From Streptomyces longhuiensis (GTDB lineage: Bacteria; Actinomycetota; Actinomycetes; Streptomycetales; Streptomycetaceae): a stretch of 64,000 nucleotides of DNA. Below, one piece after another: positions 8,416 through 21,647 of this stretch (the first letter of the stretch is position 1; the number at the start of each line of letters is the position of its first letter). The translations under genes were made by a program, and so were the position numbers. The notes under the pieces were generated by a model. The model was not told the origin of the DNA. It worked only from the letters and a program-made list of their open reading frames with translations, and ran no database searches. The DNA is taken from positions 5,968,001-6,032,000 of the forward strand of contig NZ_CP085173.1 of the NCBI RefSeq assembly GCF_020616555.1, in the 5' to 3' direction.

Positions 8416-9297
8416 TTGACTGAGCAGCTGCGACTGATGGCGGTGCACGCCCACCCCGACGACGAGTCGTCGAAGGGCGCGGCCACCATGGCCAAGTACG
8501 TGTCCGAGGGGGTGGCCGTCCTTGTCGTGACCTGCACGGGCGGGGAACGCGGATCCATCCTCAACCCGAAGCTCCAGGGCGACACGTACATCGAGGAGAA
8601 CATCCACGAGGTACGCAAGAAGGAGATGGACGAGGCGCGCGAGATCCTGGGCGTCGACCAGGAGTGGCTGGGCTTCGTCGACTCGGGCCTGCCCGAGGGC
8701 GACCCGCTGCCGCCGCTGCCCGAGGGCTGCTTCGCGCTCGAGGACGTCGACAAGGCGGCGGGTGAGCTGGTCAGGCAGATCCGCTCGTTCCGCCCGCAGG
8801 TCGTCACGACGTACGACGAGAACGGCGGCTACCCGCACCCCGACCACATCATGACCCACAAGATCTCGATGGTGGCGTTCGAGGGCGCGGCGGACACCGA
8901 GAAGTACCCGGAGTCCGAGTTCGGCCCGGCCTACCAGCCGCAGAAGCTCTACTACAACCAGGGCTTCAACCGGCCGCGCACCGAGGCGCTGCACCAGGCG
9001 ATGCTGGACCGGGGCCTGGAGTCGCCGTACGCGGAGTGGCTCAAGCGCTGGGACGAGTTCGAGCGGGTCGAGCGGACGCTCACCACGCACATCCCGTGCG
9101 CCGACTTCTATGAGATCCGCGACAAGGCGCTGATCGCGCACGCCACGCAGATCGACCCCGACGGCGGCTGGTTCCGCGTCCCGATGGACGTCCAGCGGGC
9201 GGTGTGGCCGACCGAGGAGTACGAGCTCGCGAAGTCTCTCGTCGATACCTCCCTCCCCGAGGACGACCTCTTTGCGGGCATCCGCGACAATGCCTGA
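8416..9297 (+). CDS. mca: Mycothiol S-conjugate amidase
   Basis: A 293-residue zinc amidase that cleaves mycothiol-toxin conjugates into a mercapturic acid and GlcN-Ins, a detoxification step specific to actinobacteria. The zinc site AHPDDESSKG sits at the N-terminus and a second histidine motif is in YPHPDHIM; the TCTGGERGSILNPKLQG block is family-specific. I choose the TTG at 8416, preceded by GAGG, because the conserved sequence begins with LTEQLRLMAVHAHPDDE. An ATG at 8368 is in frame but would add an atypical leader. Confidence 0.93.
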   Translation: MTEQLRLMAVHAHPDDESSKGAATMAKYVSEGVAVLVVTCTGGERGSILNPKLQGDTYIEENIHEVRKKEMDEAREILGVDQEWLGFVDSGLPEGDPLPPLPEGCFALEDVDKAAGELVRQIRSFRPQVVTTYDENGGYPHPDHIMTHKISMVAFEGAADTEKYPESEFGPAYQPQKLYYNQGFNRPRTEALHQAMLDRGLESPYAEWLKRWDEFERVERTLTTHIPCADFYEIRDKALIAHATQIDPDGGWFRVPMDVQRAVWPTEEYELAKSLVDTSLPEDDLFAGIRDNA

Positions 9298-9544
9298 CAT
9301 GAGCGCAAGCGCAAGCCTGGCAATGACGCATCTCGTCCCCCTCGCCAAGGAGGTCGACGAGAACAAGGTGACCCCGGGCGTCCTCGGTTTCATCGTCTTC
9401 GCGGTGATGGCCGTCGCCGTCTGGGGCCTGATGAAGTCGATGAACCGCCACATGGGCAAGGTCGACTTCAAGGAGAAGCCGGACGCAGCCGCGGACTCCG
9501 CGACCGGCTCCGGCGCCTCCCCGGCCTCGCCCGCCAAGGGCTGA
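9290..9544 (+). CDS. Small conserved single-pass membrane protein
   Basis: An 84-residue protein whose start overlaps the end of mca by 8 bp (ATG at 9290; a second ATG at 9299 is possible). One transmembrane helix lies at GVLGFIVFAVMAVAVWGLM, followed by KSMNRHMGKVDF and an Ala/Ser/Pro-rich cytoplasmic or flexible tail. Coupled to mca. Function unknown. Confidence 0.8.
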   Translation: MPDMSASASLAMTHLVPLAKEVDENKVTPGVLGFIVFAVMAVAVWGLMKSMNRHMGKVDFKEKPDAAADSATGSGASPASPAKG

Positions 9545-9562
9545 CGCCCCGCAGGACGGAAC

Positions 9563-9595
9563 GCGCTCGGCACGGCGATGAGCCGCGCCGAGCGC
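9563..9595. terminator. Candidate terminator between convergent genes
   Basis: 9-bp arms (9563-9571, 9587-9595) with a 15-nt loop lie between the convergent mca operon and the STAND NTPase gene. The loop is long and there is no T tract, so support is moderate. Confidence 0.45.
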
Positions 9596-9651
9596 CTTCG
9601 TGCTGCGCCCCGGCGCTCAGGCGCCCGCGCACTCCCGGCGCCCGTGTGCCC

Positions 9652-12600
9652 TCAGCGCCCCGCCCTCACCTCCACGCCCATCACGTCACGGGCGTGCCGA
9701 TTCGGGACCATGCCGAGGCGCCAGGCCTGCCAGCCCGCCTCGAGGTCCGCGCCGCGCTCCAGGAGGAGCTGGTAGGCCTCCACGTAGTCGTCGAGCTTGC
9801 CGTCCCGGCCGGCGTGGGTGGTGCGGGCGAGCTGGGACAGCTCCTCCTGTGCCACCGCCGTGCCGATCTCCGAGCCGCCCGGTGACGCGTACGGCAGCAG
9901 CGTGCAGCGCAGGAAGTTCGCCCAGTCCCCGCCGCGGCGGTCGCCGTACGACGCGAACAGCGCCGCCGCCTCCTCGCACAGGGTCAGGGCCTGGGCCGCG
10001 CGCCCGTTGCCCGCGTCCACCACCGCCAGCTCCAGGCAGGTCCACCCCTCGCCGTGCGCGACGCCGATGCGCTGGAAGTCGGCGCGGGCGTCGACCAGGA
10101 GCTGACGCGCGAAGCCGGAGTTGCGCAGCGAGCCCGTCTGCGCGGCGCGCTGGTCACGCGTGACGCGGGCCGAGTGATGGCGGGCGCAGGCGAGCCCGTA
10201 CACGTCGCGCATCCGCGAGAACATCGTGCGGGAGCGCTCCAGCTCGCGTACCGCCTGGTCGAGGTTGCCGCTCTCCTCCAGGGCCTGGCCCAGGTAGTAG
10301 AGCGTCCAGGCCTCGCCGCGCGCGTCCTCGTTGTCGCGGTGGCGCGAGGTGGCCTGGCGCAGTCCGTCGACGGCCGCCGACGCGTCGCCGTCCACCAGGC
10401 GCGCCCGCGCCAGCTGGGTGAGCGCCCAGGCCTCGCCCCGGCTGTCGCGCGTACGGCTGTACAGGTCGAGGGCGGTGCGCAGCTCGCGCTCCGCATCCGG
10501 CACGTCGCCCATCCGCAGGCGCAGCTGCCCCAGCTGGAAGTGCGCCCACGCCTCGCCGTGCACGGACTCGTTCTCGCGGTGCAGGTCCAGTGCCGCGGTC
10601 AGCAGGTCGAGCGCCTCCTTCACATGGGCCCGGTCCCGCTCCACCGCGGCGAGCGCGTGCAGCGTCCAGCCCCGGTCGCCCGACGTCTCGTCCGTGATCT
10701 GCAGGTCGAGGGCCTCGCGGAGCTTCGCCGACGCCTCCTTGAGCTGGCCCTGGTGGTGCAGCGTGATGCCCAGCGAGCACAGGGCGCGCGCCGCGCCCGC
10801 GTTGTGGTGCGCCTCGAAGTACAGGTCCACCACGGACGCCAGCGTCGTGCGCGCCTTGTCGAGCTCGCCGAGCTGGCGCGCCGCGATACCCGTGCGCCAC
10901 TGGACCGAGCGCACGAGCAGCCCCTGGTCGACGGCCTGGGTGAGCTCGCTGATCTCGCCCAGGCGGTAGAGGTCGCCGCGCAGCAGGCAGTAGTCGCACA
11001 GCGCGCCGAGCAGATTGAGCACAGCGGCCTGGTCGACGCCCTCCGCGCCCCGCAGCGTCGCCGTGATGAAGCTGGACTCGTCGTCGAGCCAGCGCAGCGC
11101 GGCGTCCAGCGAGGTGAAGCCGTGCGGGCCGATCTGGCCGGCGCGCGTCGACATCTTGCCGTCGACCAGCCGGATCACCGAGTCCGCGAGCTCCGCGTAG
11201 TTCTGGATGAGGCGTTCCTGCGCGGCCGTCCGCTCGGCCGGTTCCTCCTCGTCGAGGAGGCGGGCCTGCGCGAAGGAGCGGACGAGGTCGTGCAGCCGGT
11301 ACCGGCTGCCCCGCACGTGGTCTATCAGCCCCGCGCGTGACAGCGCCGTCAGATGGCGGGTGGCCTCCGACTCGTCCGTCGCGAGGAGCGCGGCCGCCGC
11401 GGCCGCCCCGAGCGAGGCCCGCCCGGCGAGCGCGAGCCGGCGCAGCAGCCGCCGGGCCGCGTCGGACTGGTCCGTGTAGCGCAGCCACAGCACCCGCTCG
11501 ACCGGCTCCACGGGCCCGTACGCACCCAGGTCGGACGCCAGTGCGCGGGTCGTGCGCGGCCCGATCGCGGAACCCGCGATGCGCAGCGCCAGCGGCAGAC
11601 CGCCGCACAACTCCCTCACGGTGTCGGACGATTCGGAGTCGTAGGGGCCCGACGCGTCCTCCGCGGACTCACGAAGCAGTTCCTCCGAGCCCGCCGCGTC
11701 CAGCGCGTCCACCGGCACCTGGTGCACCCACGCCGGGACGTCCGCGGGCAGGTCGAGCGGCTTGCGCGCCGTCACCAGCACGAGGCTGTCGGACCGCTCG
11801 GGGACCAGCGTGCGCACCTGCTCCGCGTCGACCGCGTCGTCCAGCACGATCGTGACCGGAAGCCCCGTCAGATGCTGGTGGTACAGCTCGCTCAGGCGGC
11901 GTACCTGCTGCTCCTGCGAGGAACGCTCCCGGAAGAGCAGCTGCTCGCGCGGCGCGCCGAGCCGGTTCAGCAGATGGAGCAGCGCGTCCCGGGTCGACAG
12001 CGGGGCCTCGGGCGCGTCTCCCCGCAGGTCCACCACGCACGCGCCGCGGAACTGGTCACGCAGCTCGTGCGCCGCCCGCACCGCGAGCGTCGTACGGCCC
12101 GAGCCGGGCGCGCCGTGCAGCACGACGACGGTGGGCCGGGTCTCGGTGCTCGCGCGCGCCGCGTGCACCCACTGCGCGATCCGCTGCATCTGCGCCCTGC
12201 GGCCCGCGAACGGGCCCTCCGGCTCCGGTAGTTGGCCGAAGGACTGCTCCAGGACATTGCGCCGCCTGGCCGCCGCGCTCTTGTCGGTGCGGCGCAGTTG
12301 CGGCGTCGGCTTCTTCGCGCCGGTCCCCGCGGTGGCGGCTAGGACGCGTTGCTGGTCGAGGAACGGCCGGATCCCCCGGACGTCGAGCGCCGTCAGCCAC
12401 TGCAGTCTCAGCTGTTCGGGTCCGCCGGGCTGGCTCCTCGCTCCGGCGCGGCGGCTCGCGGCGGGCACATGGGAGGCCGTCACTTTCGCGACGGTCGTGG
12501 CGGCGCCCACCACGGCGACGGTCGCGCCCGCGCCGACCGCGGTCCCCGCGCCCGTACCGAGCAGCAGGTCGGCCACACAGGCGCCGACCGAGGCAACGGC

Positions 12601-12855
12601 CGTGACCAGTAACGGAGTCGACCCGCGCTCCTGGGTGAAGCGCTGCCCGAACGACATCTGCCCGGCCTCGGCCTCGTCCAGGGCATGGGTGAACTGCGTG
12701 TACTCCTCGGCGGCGGTCTCCGCCATGGCGTCGAGCGCACCGCGCGCACGGGACAGCAGTACCCCGCCGTCCGTGCGCCCACCCGAACGCCGTACTTCCT
12801 CTTCCACGGCCCGGGCCAACAGCCCCTCGGCTTCCGCCCGATGGCTGTCTCGCAT
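9652..12855 (-). CDS. STAND-type NTPase with NB-ARC-like domain and TPR repeats
   Basis: A 1067-residue protein. N-terminal region: a helical segment, then a hydrophobic Gly/Ala/Val stretch (about residues 81-125) that could insert in the membrane. The NTPase domain follows: Walker [10 protein letters not shown] (248-256), Walker [11 protein letters not shown] (about 334-343), a sensor-like VLVTARKPL, and [12 protein letters not shown], which matches the GLPL motif of NB-ARC proteins. A winged-helix-like part and at least ten TPR-like repeats ([20 protein letters not shown] and relatives) fill the C-terminal half. Such proteins act as signal-triggered oligomerising switches; the signal and output here are unknown. 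It stands alone, divergent from the DUF255 gene. Confidence 0.88.
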   Translation of the reverse strand: MRDSHRAEAEGLLARAVEEEVRRSGGRTDGGVLLSRARGALDAMAETAAEEYTQFTHALDEAEAGQMSFGQRFTQERGSTPLLVTAVASVGACVADLLLGTGAGTAVGAGATVAVVGAATTVAKVTASHVPAASRRAGARSQPGGPEQLRLQWLTALDVRGIRPFLDQQRVLAATAGTGAKKPTPQLRRTDKSAAARRRNVLEQSFGQLPEPEGPFAGRRAQMQRIAQWVHAARASTETRPTVVVLHGAPGSGRTTLAVRAAHELRDQFRGACVVDLRGDAPEAPLSTRDALLHLLNRLGAPREQLLFRERSSQEQQVRRLSELYHQHLTGLPVTIVLDDAVDAEQVRTLVPERSDSLVLVTARKPLDLPADVPAWVHQVPVDALDAAGSEELLRESAEDASGPYDSESSDTVRELCGGLPLALRIAGSAIGPRTTRALASDLGAYGPVEPVERVLWLRYTDQSDAARRLLRRLALAGRASLGAAAAAALLATDESEATRHLTALSRAGLIDHVRGSRYRLHDLVRSFAQARLLDEEEPAERTAAQERLIQNYAELADSVIRLVDGKMSTRAGQIGPHGFTSLDAALRWLDDESSFITATLRGAEGVDQAAVLNLLGALCDYCLLRGDLYRLGEISELTQAVDQGLLVRSVQWRTGIAARQLGELDKARTTLASVVDLYFEAHHNAGAARALCSLGITLHHQGQLKEASAKLREALDLQITDETSGDRGWTLHALAAVERDRAHVKEALDLLTAALDLHRENESVHGEAWAHFQLGQLRLRMGDVPDAERELRTALDLYSRTRDSRGEAWALTQLARARLVDGDASAAVDGLRQATSRHRDNEDARGEAWTLYYLGQALEESGNLDQAVRELERSRTMFSRMRDVYGLACARHHSARVTRDQRAAQTGSLRNSGFARQLLVDARADFQRIGVAHGEGWTCLELAVVDAGNGRAAQALTLCEEAAALFASYGDRRGGDWANFLRCTLLPYASPGGSEIGTAVAQEELSQLARTTHAGRDGKLDDYVEAYQLLLERGADLEAGWQAWRLGMVPNRHARDVMGVEVRAGR

Positions 12856-12974
12856 CTCAGGTCCCCCTCCGGCGGCAACGGTTCCGCGTCAAGTGTGCTG
12901 CGTATGGGGTCACGGCGCGAGAGGCCGGGGATCAAAGGGCCGATCGGCGACCGGCGTGCGCGAGGATGGGACGC

Positions 12975-14993
<2,019 letters not shown>

Positions 14994-15037
14994 AGCGAGC
15001 CGGACGCCGTCGAGCCCTGCCTGATCCGAGAGAGGCC

Positions 15038-15664
15038 CTAGAGACCGTTCCTGAACGTCTCCAGCGTGCGGTCCATGAGGTCGCGCAGCTCGTCCCGGTG
15101 GCCGTGCTCGGCCCAGTACAGGGTGGTCTCCATGAGCGCGCCGACCAGCGCCATCGCGTAGACGCGGACCTCGAGTCCGTCGGCGTCGCGGCCGGTGCGC
15201 TCGCCGATCACCCGGCACAGCAGTTGCCCGGTCACGGACATGGACTCCATCATCCGGGAGCGCACCGCGGGCACCTCGACCTGGAGTCTGGTCCGCAGCC
15301 GTGACACCTCGGGATCGTCGTCGAACCCGAGGTGCACGGCCTGCGCGATCACGTGCTTCAGCGAGTCGACGATCGACTCGTCCGAGGGCCGCGCCCGCAG
15401 CTCGGACTCCAGGACCGCGTCGTACTCGTCCGTGAGGACGATGTCCTCCTTGGTCGGGAAGTACCGGAACACCGTGGACGGCGACACCTCGGCGGCCTCG
15501 GCGATCTGCTCGACCGTCGTCGCGTCGTACCCCTGCTCGGTGATCAGGCGGTACGTCGCGTCCCTGATCGCGACCCGGGTCTTGAGCTTCTTGCGTTCGC
15601 GTAGGCCCATCCCGGGGCGGTCGGCGGCGGGGGTGGAGCGTGCGGAGGCGGCCATGGGGCTCAT
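15038..15664 (-). CDS. TetR family transcriptional regulator
   Basis: A 208-residue regulator. The DNA-binding HTH reads ATTVEQIAEAAEVSPSTVFR with YFPTKEDIVLTDEYDAVLES after it; the C-terminal ligand domain is divergent as usual. Its ATG at 15664 overlaps the TGA of the MFS efflux gene by 4 bp, so it is cotranscribed with the transporter it most likely controls. A second ATG at 15655 is possible. Confidence 0.9.
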   Translation of the reverse strand: MSPMAASARSTPAADRPGMGLRERKKLKTRVAIRDATYRLITEQGYDATTVEQIAEAAEVSPSTVFRYFPTKEDIVLTDEYDAVLESELRARPSDESIVDSLKHVIAQAVHLGFDDDPEVSRLRTRLQVEVPAVRSRMMESMSVTGQLLCRVIGERTGRDADGLEVRVYAMALVGALMETTLYWAEHGHRDELRDLMDRTLETFRNGL

Positions 15665-17217
15665 TCTCGGGCATCGCCGGGGGCCGGGGCCACGCCGGCG
15701 GACGGCGCGGTACGGGGGAGCAGGGCGGCCGCGAGCAGGGCGGTGACCAGCGACGCGACGCCCACGACGACCAGCACCACGTTCATGCCGTGCAGGTACG
15801 CGGTGTTCGCCGACGAGGCGAGGGCGTGGTCCCCGAGCTTCGCGGCCACCGCGTGGGCGGCCAGCACGGAGTCCTGGGCGGTGTCCGCCGCGGGACCGGG
15901 CAGGCCGGCGGTGTCGAGGCGGCTGCCGTAGGCCCCGGCGAGGAGCGCGCCGAGCAGGGCGATTCCGAGCGCGCCGCCCACCTGCCGCACCGTCATCAGG
16001 AGGCCGGAGCCGCTGCCCGCCCGGTCCGCGGGCAGCGCCGACAGCGCGGCGCCCATCGCGGGGACGAGCGCGAAGGAGAAGCCGACCCCGGCGATGCCCA
16101 GCCACAGCGCGGTGAACCCGTACCCGGAGCCGGCCGTGGTGCGGCTGCCGAGGAACGCGGCGAAGGCCAGGACCGTGAGCGCGGCGCTGATCACCGCGGG
16201 CGGTCCGAACCTGGTGACCAGGGGCTGCGCGCACTTCGCGGCCACCAGCATCCCGGCCATCATCGGCAGCAGCCGTACGCCGGTGCCGAGCGCGTCGTTG
16301 CCGAGGACGGCCTGGAGGTACTGCGGCAGCACGAACATCAGGCCCGACAGGACGAACATGCCGAGGGTGGCCGCGAGCGTGTTGAGCAGGAAGCCGCGGC
16401 GGGCCAGCAGGGTGAGGTCGAGAAGCGGCCGTTCGCTGCGCCGCTCGCGCAGGACGAGGGCGGTGACCAGGGCGACAGAGGCCGCGAACAGGACCAGCAC
16501 CACCGGGTCGGTCCAGCCGCGGTGCGGCGCCTCGATGATCGCGTAGATCAGGGCGCCGAGGCCGGCCGCGGTGAGGGCGGTGGAGACGACGTCGACCCGC
16601 GGTGAGGCGGGGTCGCGGGTCTCCGGCAGCAGGAACAGGCAGGCCGTGATGCCGATGGCGACCATCGGGACGTTGACCAGGAAGACCGAGCCCCACCAGA
16701 AGTGGTCGAGGAGCCAGCCGCCGAGGATCGGGCCGAGCGGCATGCCGACCGCCGAGGCCGCGGAGATGATGCCTACGGCCTTGGTGCGCTCGTCGGGGGC
16801 GAAGAGCGAGGGCAGCACGGACAGGGCGAGCGGCATGACGAGCGCTGCGCCGACGCCCATCAGCGCGCGGGCGCCGATCACCCGGCCGACGTCGCTCGCG
16901 AGAGCCCCCACGAGCGAGCCCGCGAGGAAGACGCCGAGTCCGGCGATGAGCATCCGGCGCCGCCCGAACCGGTCGCCGAGCAGCCCGGCCGGAAGCATCA
17001 GGGCGGCGAAGACGATGACGTACGAGTCCGCCGTCCACTGCTGCTGACCGGTGTCCGCGCCGAGGTCGGCGGCCATGGTCGGCAGCGCCACGTTGAGGAT
17101 CGTCATGTCGAAGCCGAGCACGAGCATGCTCGCGACCAGGGCGCCGAGCGCCCACCAGCGGCGCGGGTCGCGCCGCACGCCGTCCCGCGGTGAGTTCTGC
17201 TTGGTGACAGTAACCAT
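15661..17217 (-). CDS. MFS drug efflux transporter, DHA2 (14-TM) family
   Basis: A 518-residue EmrB/QacA-type proton antiporter. Motif D1 LGFDMTILNVALPTMAADLG, motif A GLLGDRFGRRRML and motif C SAVGMPLGPILGGWL are visible, with about 14 hydrophobic segments. It is followed by its overlapping TetR gene. The ATG at 17217 lies between two copies of a 10-bp direct repeat (17205-17231), so transcription or translation of this gene is probably controlled there. Confidence 0.92.
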   Translation of the reverse strand: MVTVTKQNSPRDGVRRDPRRWWALGALVASMLVLGFDMTILNVALPTMAADLGADTGQQQWTADSYVIVFAALMLPAGLLGDRFGRRRMLIAGLGVFLAGSLVGALASDVGRVIGARALMGVGAALVMPLALSVLPSLFAPDERTKAVGIISAASAVGMPLGPILGGWLLDHFWWGSVFLVNVPMVAIGITACLFLLPETRDPASPRVDVVSTALTAAGLGALIYAIIEAPHRGWTDPVVLVLFAASVALVTALVLRERRSERPLLDLTLLARRGFLLNTLAATLGMFVLSGLMFVLPQYLQAVLGNDALGTGVRLLPMMAGMLVAAKCAQPLVTRFGPPAVISAALTVLAFAAFLGSRTTAGSGYGFTALWLGIAGVGFSFALVPAMGAALSALPADRAGSGSGLLMTVRQVGGALGIALLGALLAGAYGSRLDTAGLPGPAADTAQDSVLAAHAVAAKLGDHALASSANTAYLHGMNVVLVVVGVASLVTALLAAALLPRTAPSAGVAPAPGDARE

Positions 17218-17231
17218 GAAATGACAGTAAC
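17205..17231. promoter_or_regulatory. Direct repeats flanking the MFS start codon, candidate TetR site
   Basis: TGACAGTAAC occurs at 17205-17214 and again at 17222-17231, 17 bp apart, on either side of the MFS ATG. The distal copy is within codons 2-4. A repeat over the start region of a TetR-linked efflux operon suggests an operator, although TetR sites are normally inverted repeats. Confidence 0.4.
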
Positions 17232-17329
17232 TCTCAAAAGGTGGACGCTGTCAATCTCTGGATCCGGCCACAAGGGGCCCGGGCCCGGGCGCAAGGGGCG
17301 CGTCACGAAGGACGCATGGGGCGGGGCAC

Positions 17330-17362
17330 AAAAAAATGGCCGCGACTCGAAAGTCGCGGCCA
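17330..17362 (-). terminator. Intrinsic terminator of the hemolysin III family gene
   Basis: Perfect 11-bp arms (17337-17347 and 17352-17362) with a 4-nt CGAA loop. On the reverse strand the stem is followed by a run of seven T residues (17336-17330), a rare, textbook Rho-independent terminator in this GC-rich genome. Confidence 0.9.
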
Positions 17363-17380
17363 GAAGGGTGAAGGGCGAGG

Positions 17381-18061
17381 TCAGGCGTGCTGGTACGCCA
17401 CCAGCGAGATGCCCACGTAGTGCACGACGAACGCCGCGAGCGTGAGCGAGTGGAAGACCTCGTGGAAGCCGAACCAGCGCGGCGACGGGTTCGGGCGCTT
17501 GATCCCGTAGATCACGCCGCCCGCGCTGTACAGCAGCCCGCCGACGACCACGCAGACGAGCACGGCCGTGCCGCCCGCGTGCAGGAAGTCGGGCAGGAAG
17601 AAGACGGCCGCCCAGCCCATCGCGATGTAGCAGGGCGTGTAGAGCCAACGCGGGGCGCCGACCCAGAAGACGCGGAAGATGATGCCCGCCGCGGCGGCCG
17701 CCCAGATGCCCCACAGCAGCCACTGGCCCTTGGCCTCCGGGAGCAGCAGCATCGTGAGCGGGGTGTAGGTGCCCGCGATGATCAGGAAGATGTTCGCGTG
17801 GTCGAGGCGGCGCAGAACGCCGTCGGCGCGCGGGCCCCAGTTGCCCCGGTGGTAGAGCGCGCTCACGCCGAAGAGCAGGCAGGCTGTCAGGACGTAGATC
17901 CCGCAGGCGATCCGGCCGCGGGTCGAGTCCGCGAGGGCGGTCAGCACCAGGCCGGAGATGACGACCGCGGGGAACATTCCCGCGTGCAGCCAGCCGCGCA
18001 GCCGTGGTTTCACCGGAACGGACTCTGTCGCGGTCACTTCGGATGGCGTGGCGGCAGTCAT
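17381..18061 (-). CDS. Hemolysin III / TrhA family membrane protein (PAQR superfamily)
   Basis: A 226-residue, seven-TM protein. Family signatures: SALYHRGNWG in the first loop, LRRLDHANIFLIIAGTYTP, and the C-terminal GFHEVFHSLTLAAFVVHYVG with the conserved histidines that bind zinc in PAQR proteins. Bacterial homologues are linked to membrane energetics and are only historically called hemolysins. The ATG at 18061 is chosen; ATG 18070 is also in frame. Confidence 0.88.
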   Translation of the reverse strand: MTAATPSEVTATESVPVKPRLRGWLHAGMFPAVVISGLVLTALADSTRGRIACGIYVLTACLLFGVSALYHRGNWGPRADGVLRRLDHANIFLIIAGTYTPLTMLLLPEAKGQWLLWGIWAAAAAGIIFRVFWVGAPRWLYTPCYIAMGWAAVFFLPDFLHAGGTAVLVCVVVGGLLYSAGGVIYGIKRPNPSPRWFGFHEVFHSLTLAAFVVHYVGISLVAYQHA

Positions 18062-18300
18062 GAGCCGCATCGTACCTACGGGGCCGTAAGTAACGAACAA
18101 CAGCGACGGCCGGTGACGCAAACGAGTGGCGATCCTCACGTCGCTCAGGTGTGGGGCCCTCTGGACATATGCGCGCCCGCGTCGGATGATCATATGAGTG
18201 CGGTCGGCACCGGATGAGCGCCAGAGGGATCAACACGTGAAGCATCCGGGTCGCAGCCCCCAAGGGGCAACAAACAAAAACCCCTCATTTAGGAGCAATC

Positions 18301-20142
18301 GTGGCGCGCGACATCGCGGCTCCCGTTTCCTTGGGCACTGTCCCCACCAAGCACCAGGAACTGATCTCGTGGGTCAACGAGATCGCCGAACTGACGCAGC
18401 CGGCCCGTGTGGTCTGGTGCGACGGGTCCGAGGCCGAGTACGAGCGCCTCGCCGAGGAACTGGTCGACAAGGGCACGTTCAAGAAGCTCGACCCGATCAA
18501 GCGCCCGAACTCGTACTACGCCGCCTCCGACCCGACCGACGTCGCACGCGTCGAGGACCGGACGTTCATCTGCTCCGAGAAGGAGCAGGACGCCGGCCCC
18601 ACGAACCACTGGAAAGCCCCCGGGGAGATGCGCGAGATCTTCCAGGGCAAGGAGGGCGACGGCGGCATCTTCCGCGGCTCGATGAAGGGCCGGACGATGT
18701 ACGTCGTCCCGTTCTGCATGGGCCCGCTCGGCTCGGACCTCTCCGCCATCGGCGTCGAGATCACCGACTCCGCCTACGTCGCCGTCTCGATGCGCACCAT
18801 GACGCGCATGGGGCAGCCCGTCCTGGACGAGCTCGGCACCGACGGCTTCTTCGTGAAGGCCGTCCACACCCTGGGCGCGCCGCTGGACGAGGGCCAGCAG
18901 GACGTGCCGTGGCCCTGCAACTCCACGAAGTACATCTCGCACTTCCCGGAGGCCCGCGAGATCTGGTCCTACGGCTCCGGCTACGGCGGCAACGCCCTGC
19001 TCGGCAAGAAGTGCTACGCCCTGCGCATCGCGTCCGTCATGGCGCGCGACGAGGGCTGGCTCGCCGAGCACATGCTCATCCTCAAGCTGACCCCGCCGCA
19101 CGGTGAGTCCAAGTACGTCGCCGCCGCCTTCCCGAGCGCCTGCGGCAAGACCAACCTCGCCATGCTGGAGCCCACGATCTCCGGCTGGACCGTCGAGACC
19201 ATCGGCGACGACATCGCCTGGATGCGGTTCGGCGAGGACGGCCGCCTCTACGCGATCAACCCCGAGGCCGGCTTCTTCGGCGTCGCGCCCGGCACCGGCG
19301 AGCACACCAACGCCAACGCCATGAAGACGCTGTGGGGCAACTCCGTCTTCACGAACGTCGCGCTCACCGACGACAACGACATCTGGTGGGAGGGCATGAC
19401 GGAGGAGACTCCCGCCCACCTCACCGACTGGAAGGGCAACGACTGGACCCCCGAGTCCGGCGTCCCGGCCGCGCACCCGAACGCGCGCTTCACCACCCCC
19501 GCCTCGCAGTGCCCGATCATCGCGCCCGAGTGGGAGGACCCGAAGGGCGTGCCGATCTCGGCGATCCTCTTCGGCGGCCGCCGCGCCTCCGCCGTACCGC
19601 TGGTGACCGAGTCCTTCGACTGGAACCACGGCGTGTTCCTCGGCGCGAACGTCGCCTCCGAGAAGACCGCCGCCGCCGAGGGCAAGGTCGGCGAGCTGCG
19701 CCGCGACCCCTTCGCGATGCTCCCGTTCTGCGGCTACAACATGGGCGACTACATGGCCCACTGGGTCGACGTGGCCAAGGACAAGGACCAGTCCAAGCTG
19801 CCGAAGATCTACTACGTGAACTGGTTCCGCAAGAACGACGCGGGCAAGTTCGTGTGGCCCGGCTTCGGCGAGAACAGCCGTGTCCTGAAGTGGATCGTCG
19901 AGCGCCTGGAGGGCAAGGCCGAGGGCGTCGAGTCGCCGATCGGCATCCTGCCGACGCGTGACTCCCTCGACACGGACGGCCTCGAACTGGCCGACTCCGA
20001 CCTCGACTTCCTGCTGACGGTCGACAAGGAGGTGTGGCGCGACGAGGCCTCCCTGGTCCCCGAGCACCTCAACACCTTCGGTGACCACACGCCGAAGGAG
20101 CTGTGGGACGAGTACCGCGCGCTGGTCGCCCGGCTCGGCTGA
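18301..20142 (+). CDS. pckA: Phosphoenolpyruvate carboxykinase (GTP)
   Basis: A 613-residue GTP-dependent PEPCK converting oxaloacetate to PEP, the gateway to gluconeogenesis. The P-loop with the reactive cysteine is [13 protein letters not shown] (about residue 278). Also seen are the family blocks [41 protein letters not shown] and [13 protein letters not shown]. It starts with GTG at 18301 behind AGGAG and ends before a clear hairpin (20225-20260). It stands as a single gene. Confidence 0.97.
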   Translation: MARDIAAPVSLGTVPTKHQELISWVNEIAELTQPARVVWCDGSEAEYERLAEELVDKGTFKKLDPIKRPNSYYAASDPTDVARVEDRTFICSEKEQDAGPTNHWKAPGEMREIFQGKEGDGGIFRGSMKGRTMYVVPFCMGPLGSDLSAIGVEITDSAYVAVSMRTMTRMGQPVLDELGTDGFFVKAVHTLGAPLDEGQQDVPWPCNSTKYISHFPEAREIWSYGSGYGGNALLGKKCYALRIASVMARDEGWLAEHMLILKLTPPHGESKYVAAAFPSACGKTNLAMLEPTISGWTVETIGDDIAWMRFGEDGRLYAINPEAGFFGVAPGTGEHTNANAMKTLWGNSVFTNVALTDDNDIWWEGMTEETPAHLTDWKGNDWTPESGVPAAHPNARFTTPASQCPIIAPEWEDPKGVPISAILFGGRRASAVPLVTESFDWNHGVFLGANVASEKTAAAEGKVGELRRDPFAMLPFCGYNMGDYMAHWVDVAKDKDQSKLPKIYYVNWFRKNDAGKFVWPGFGENSRVLKWIVERLEGKAEGVESPIGILPTRDSLDTDGLELADSDLDFLLTVDKEVWRDEASLVPEHLNTFGDHTPKELWDEYRALVARLG

Positions 20143-20224
20143 CCCGCTTCCGCAGGACAACGCGGCGGGCTCGAACGACTTCCGCCCTGACCTGTGGCGT
20201 CGTCATCACAGGCCCGTCGCACCT

Positions 20225-20260
20225 CGGCCCCCGAAGCCACACCACCGGCTTCGGGGGCCG
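20225..20260 (+). terminator. Terminator of pckA
   Basis: Perfect 14-bp arms (20225-20238, 20247-20260) with an 8-nt loop, 83 bp after the pckA stop. The 93 bp from there to the next gene hold nothing else that I can identify. Confidence 0.8.
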
Positions 20261-20353
20261 AACGCTTTTCCGTACCGGGCGCGGCCGTCTCACTCAGGTG
20301 CGTCGTACCCGAGTGGTCCGGGCACGGCACACTTCAGAGGGATCCTGCCGAGG

Positions 20354-21415
<1,062 letters not shown>

Positions 21416-21647
21416 CTAATTTACTCCTTGGGGAACCTGTGTGGTTTCTTCCGGAAGCCCTTTTGAGCCTCCCTCGGGATCTTTCGACAGTGGGCGCAAT
21501 GCGGTTGAGTGGCTCGCAAAGCGATCAATACAATGGCCCAGCATAAATGGACCATAAGAGATCCATTGGTGTGCTGTGCCTACTCTGGTCGGTGAAAGAG
21601 TTGGATTATCGGTTTGAGGGGGCCGCATCGGAGGGCCGATCAGGCGA
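21416..21647. promoter_or_regulatory. Divergent regulatory region of the collagen/glycosyltransferase cassette
   Basis: This 232-bp gap between divergent genes is clearly richer in A/T than its surroundings. It must carry both promoters. It contains an inverted repeat, AATGGA-10 nt-TCCATT (about 21546-21567), of unknown role. No sigma consensus is clear enough to name. Confidence 0.4.
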
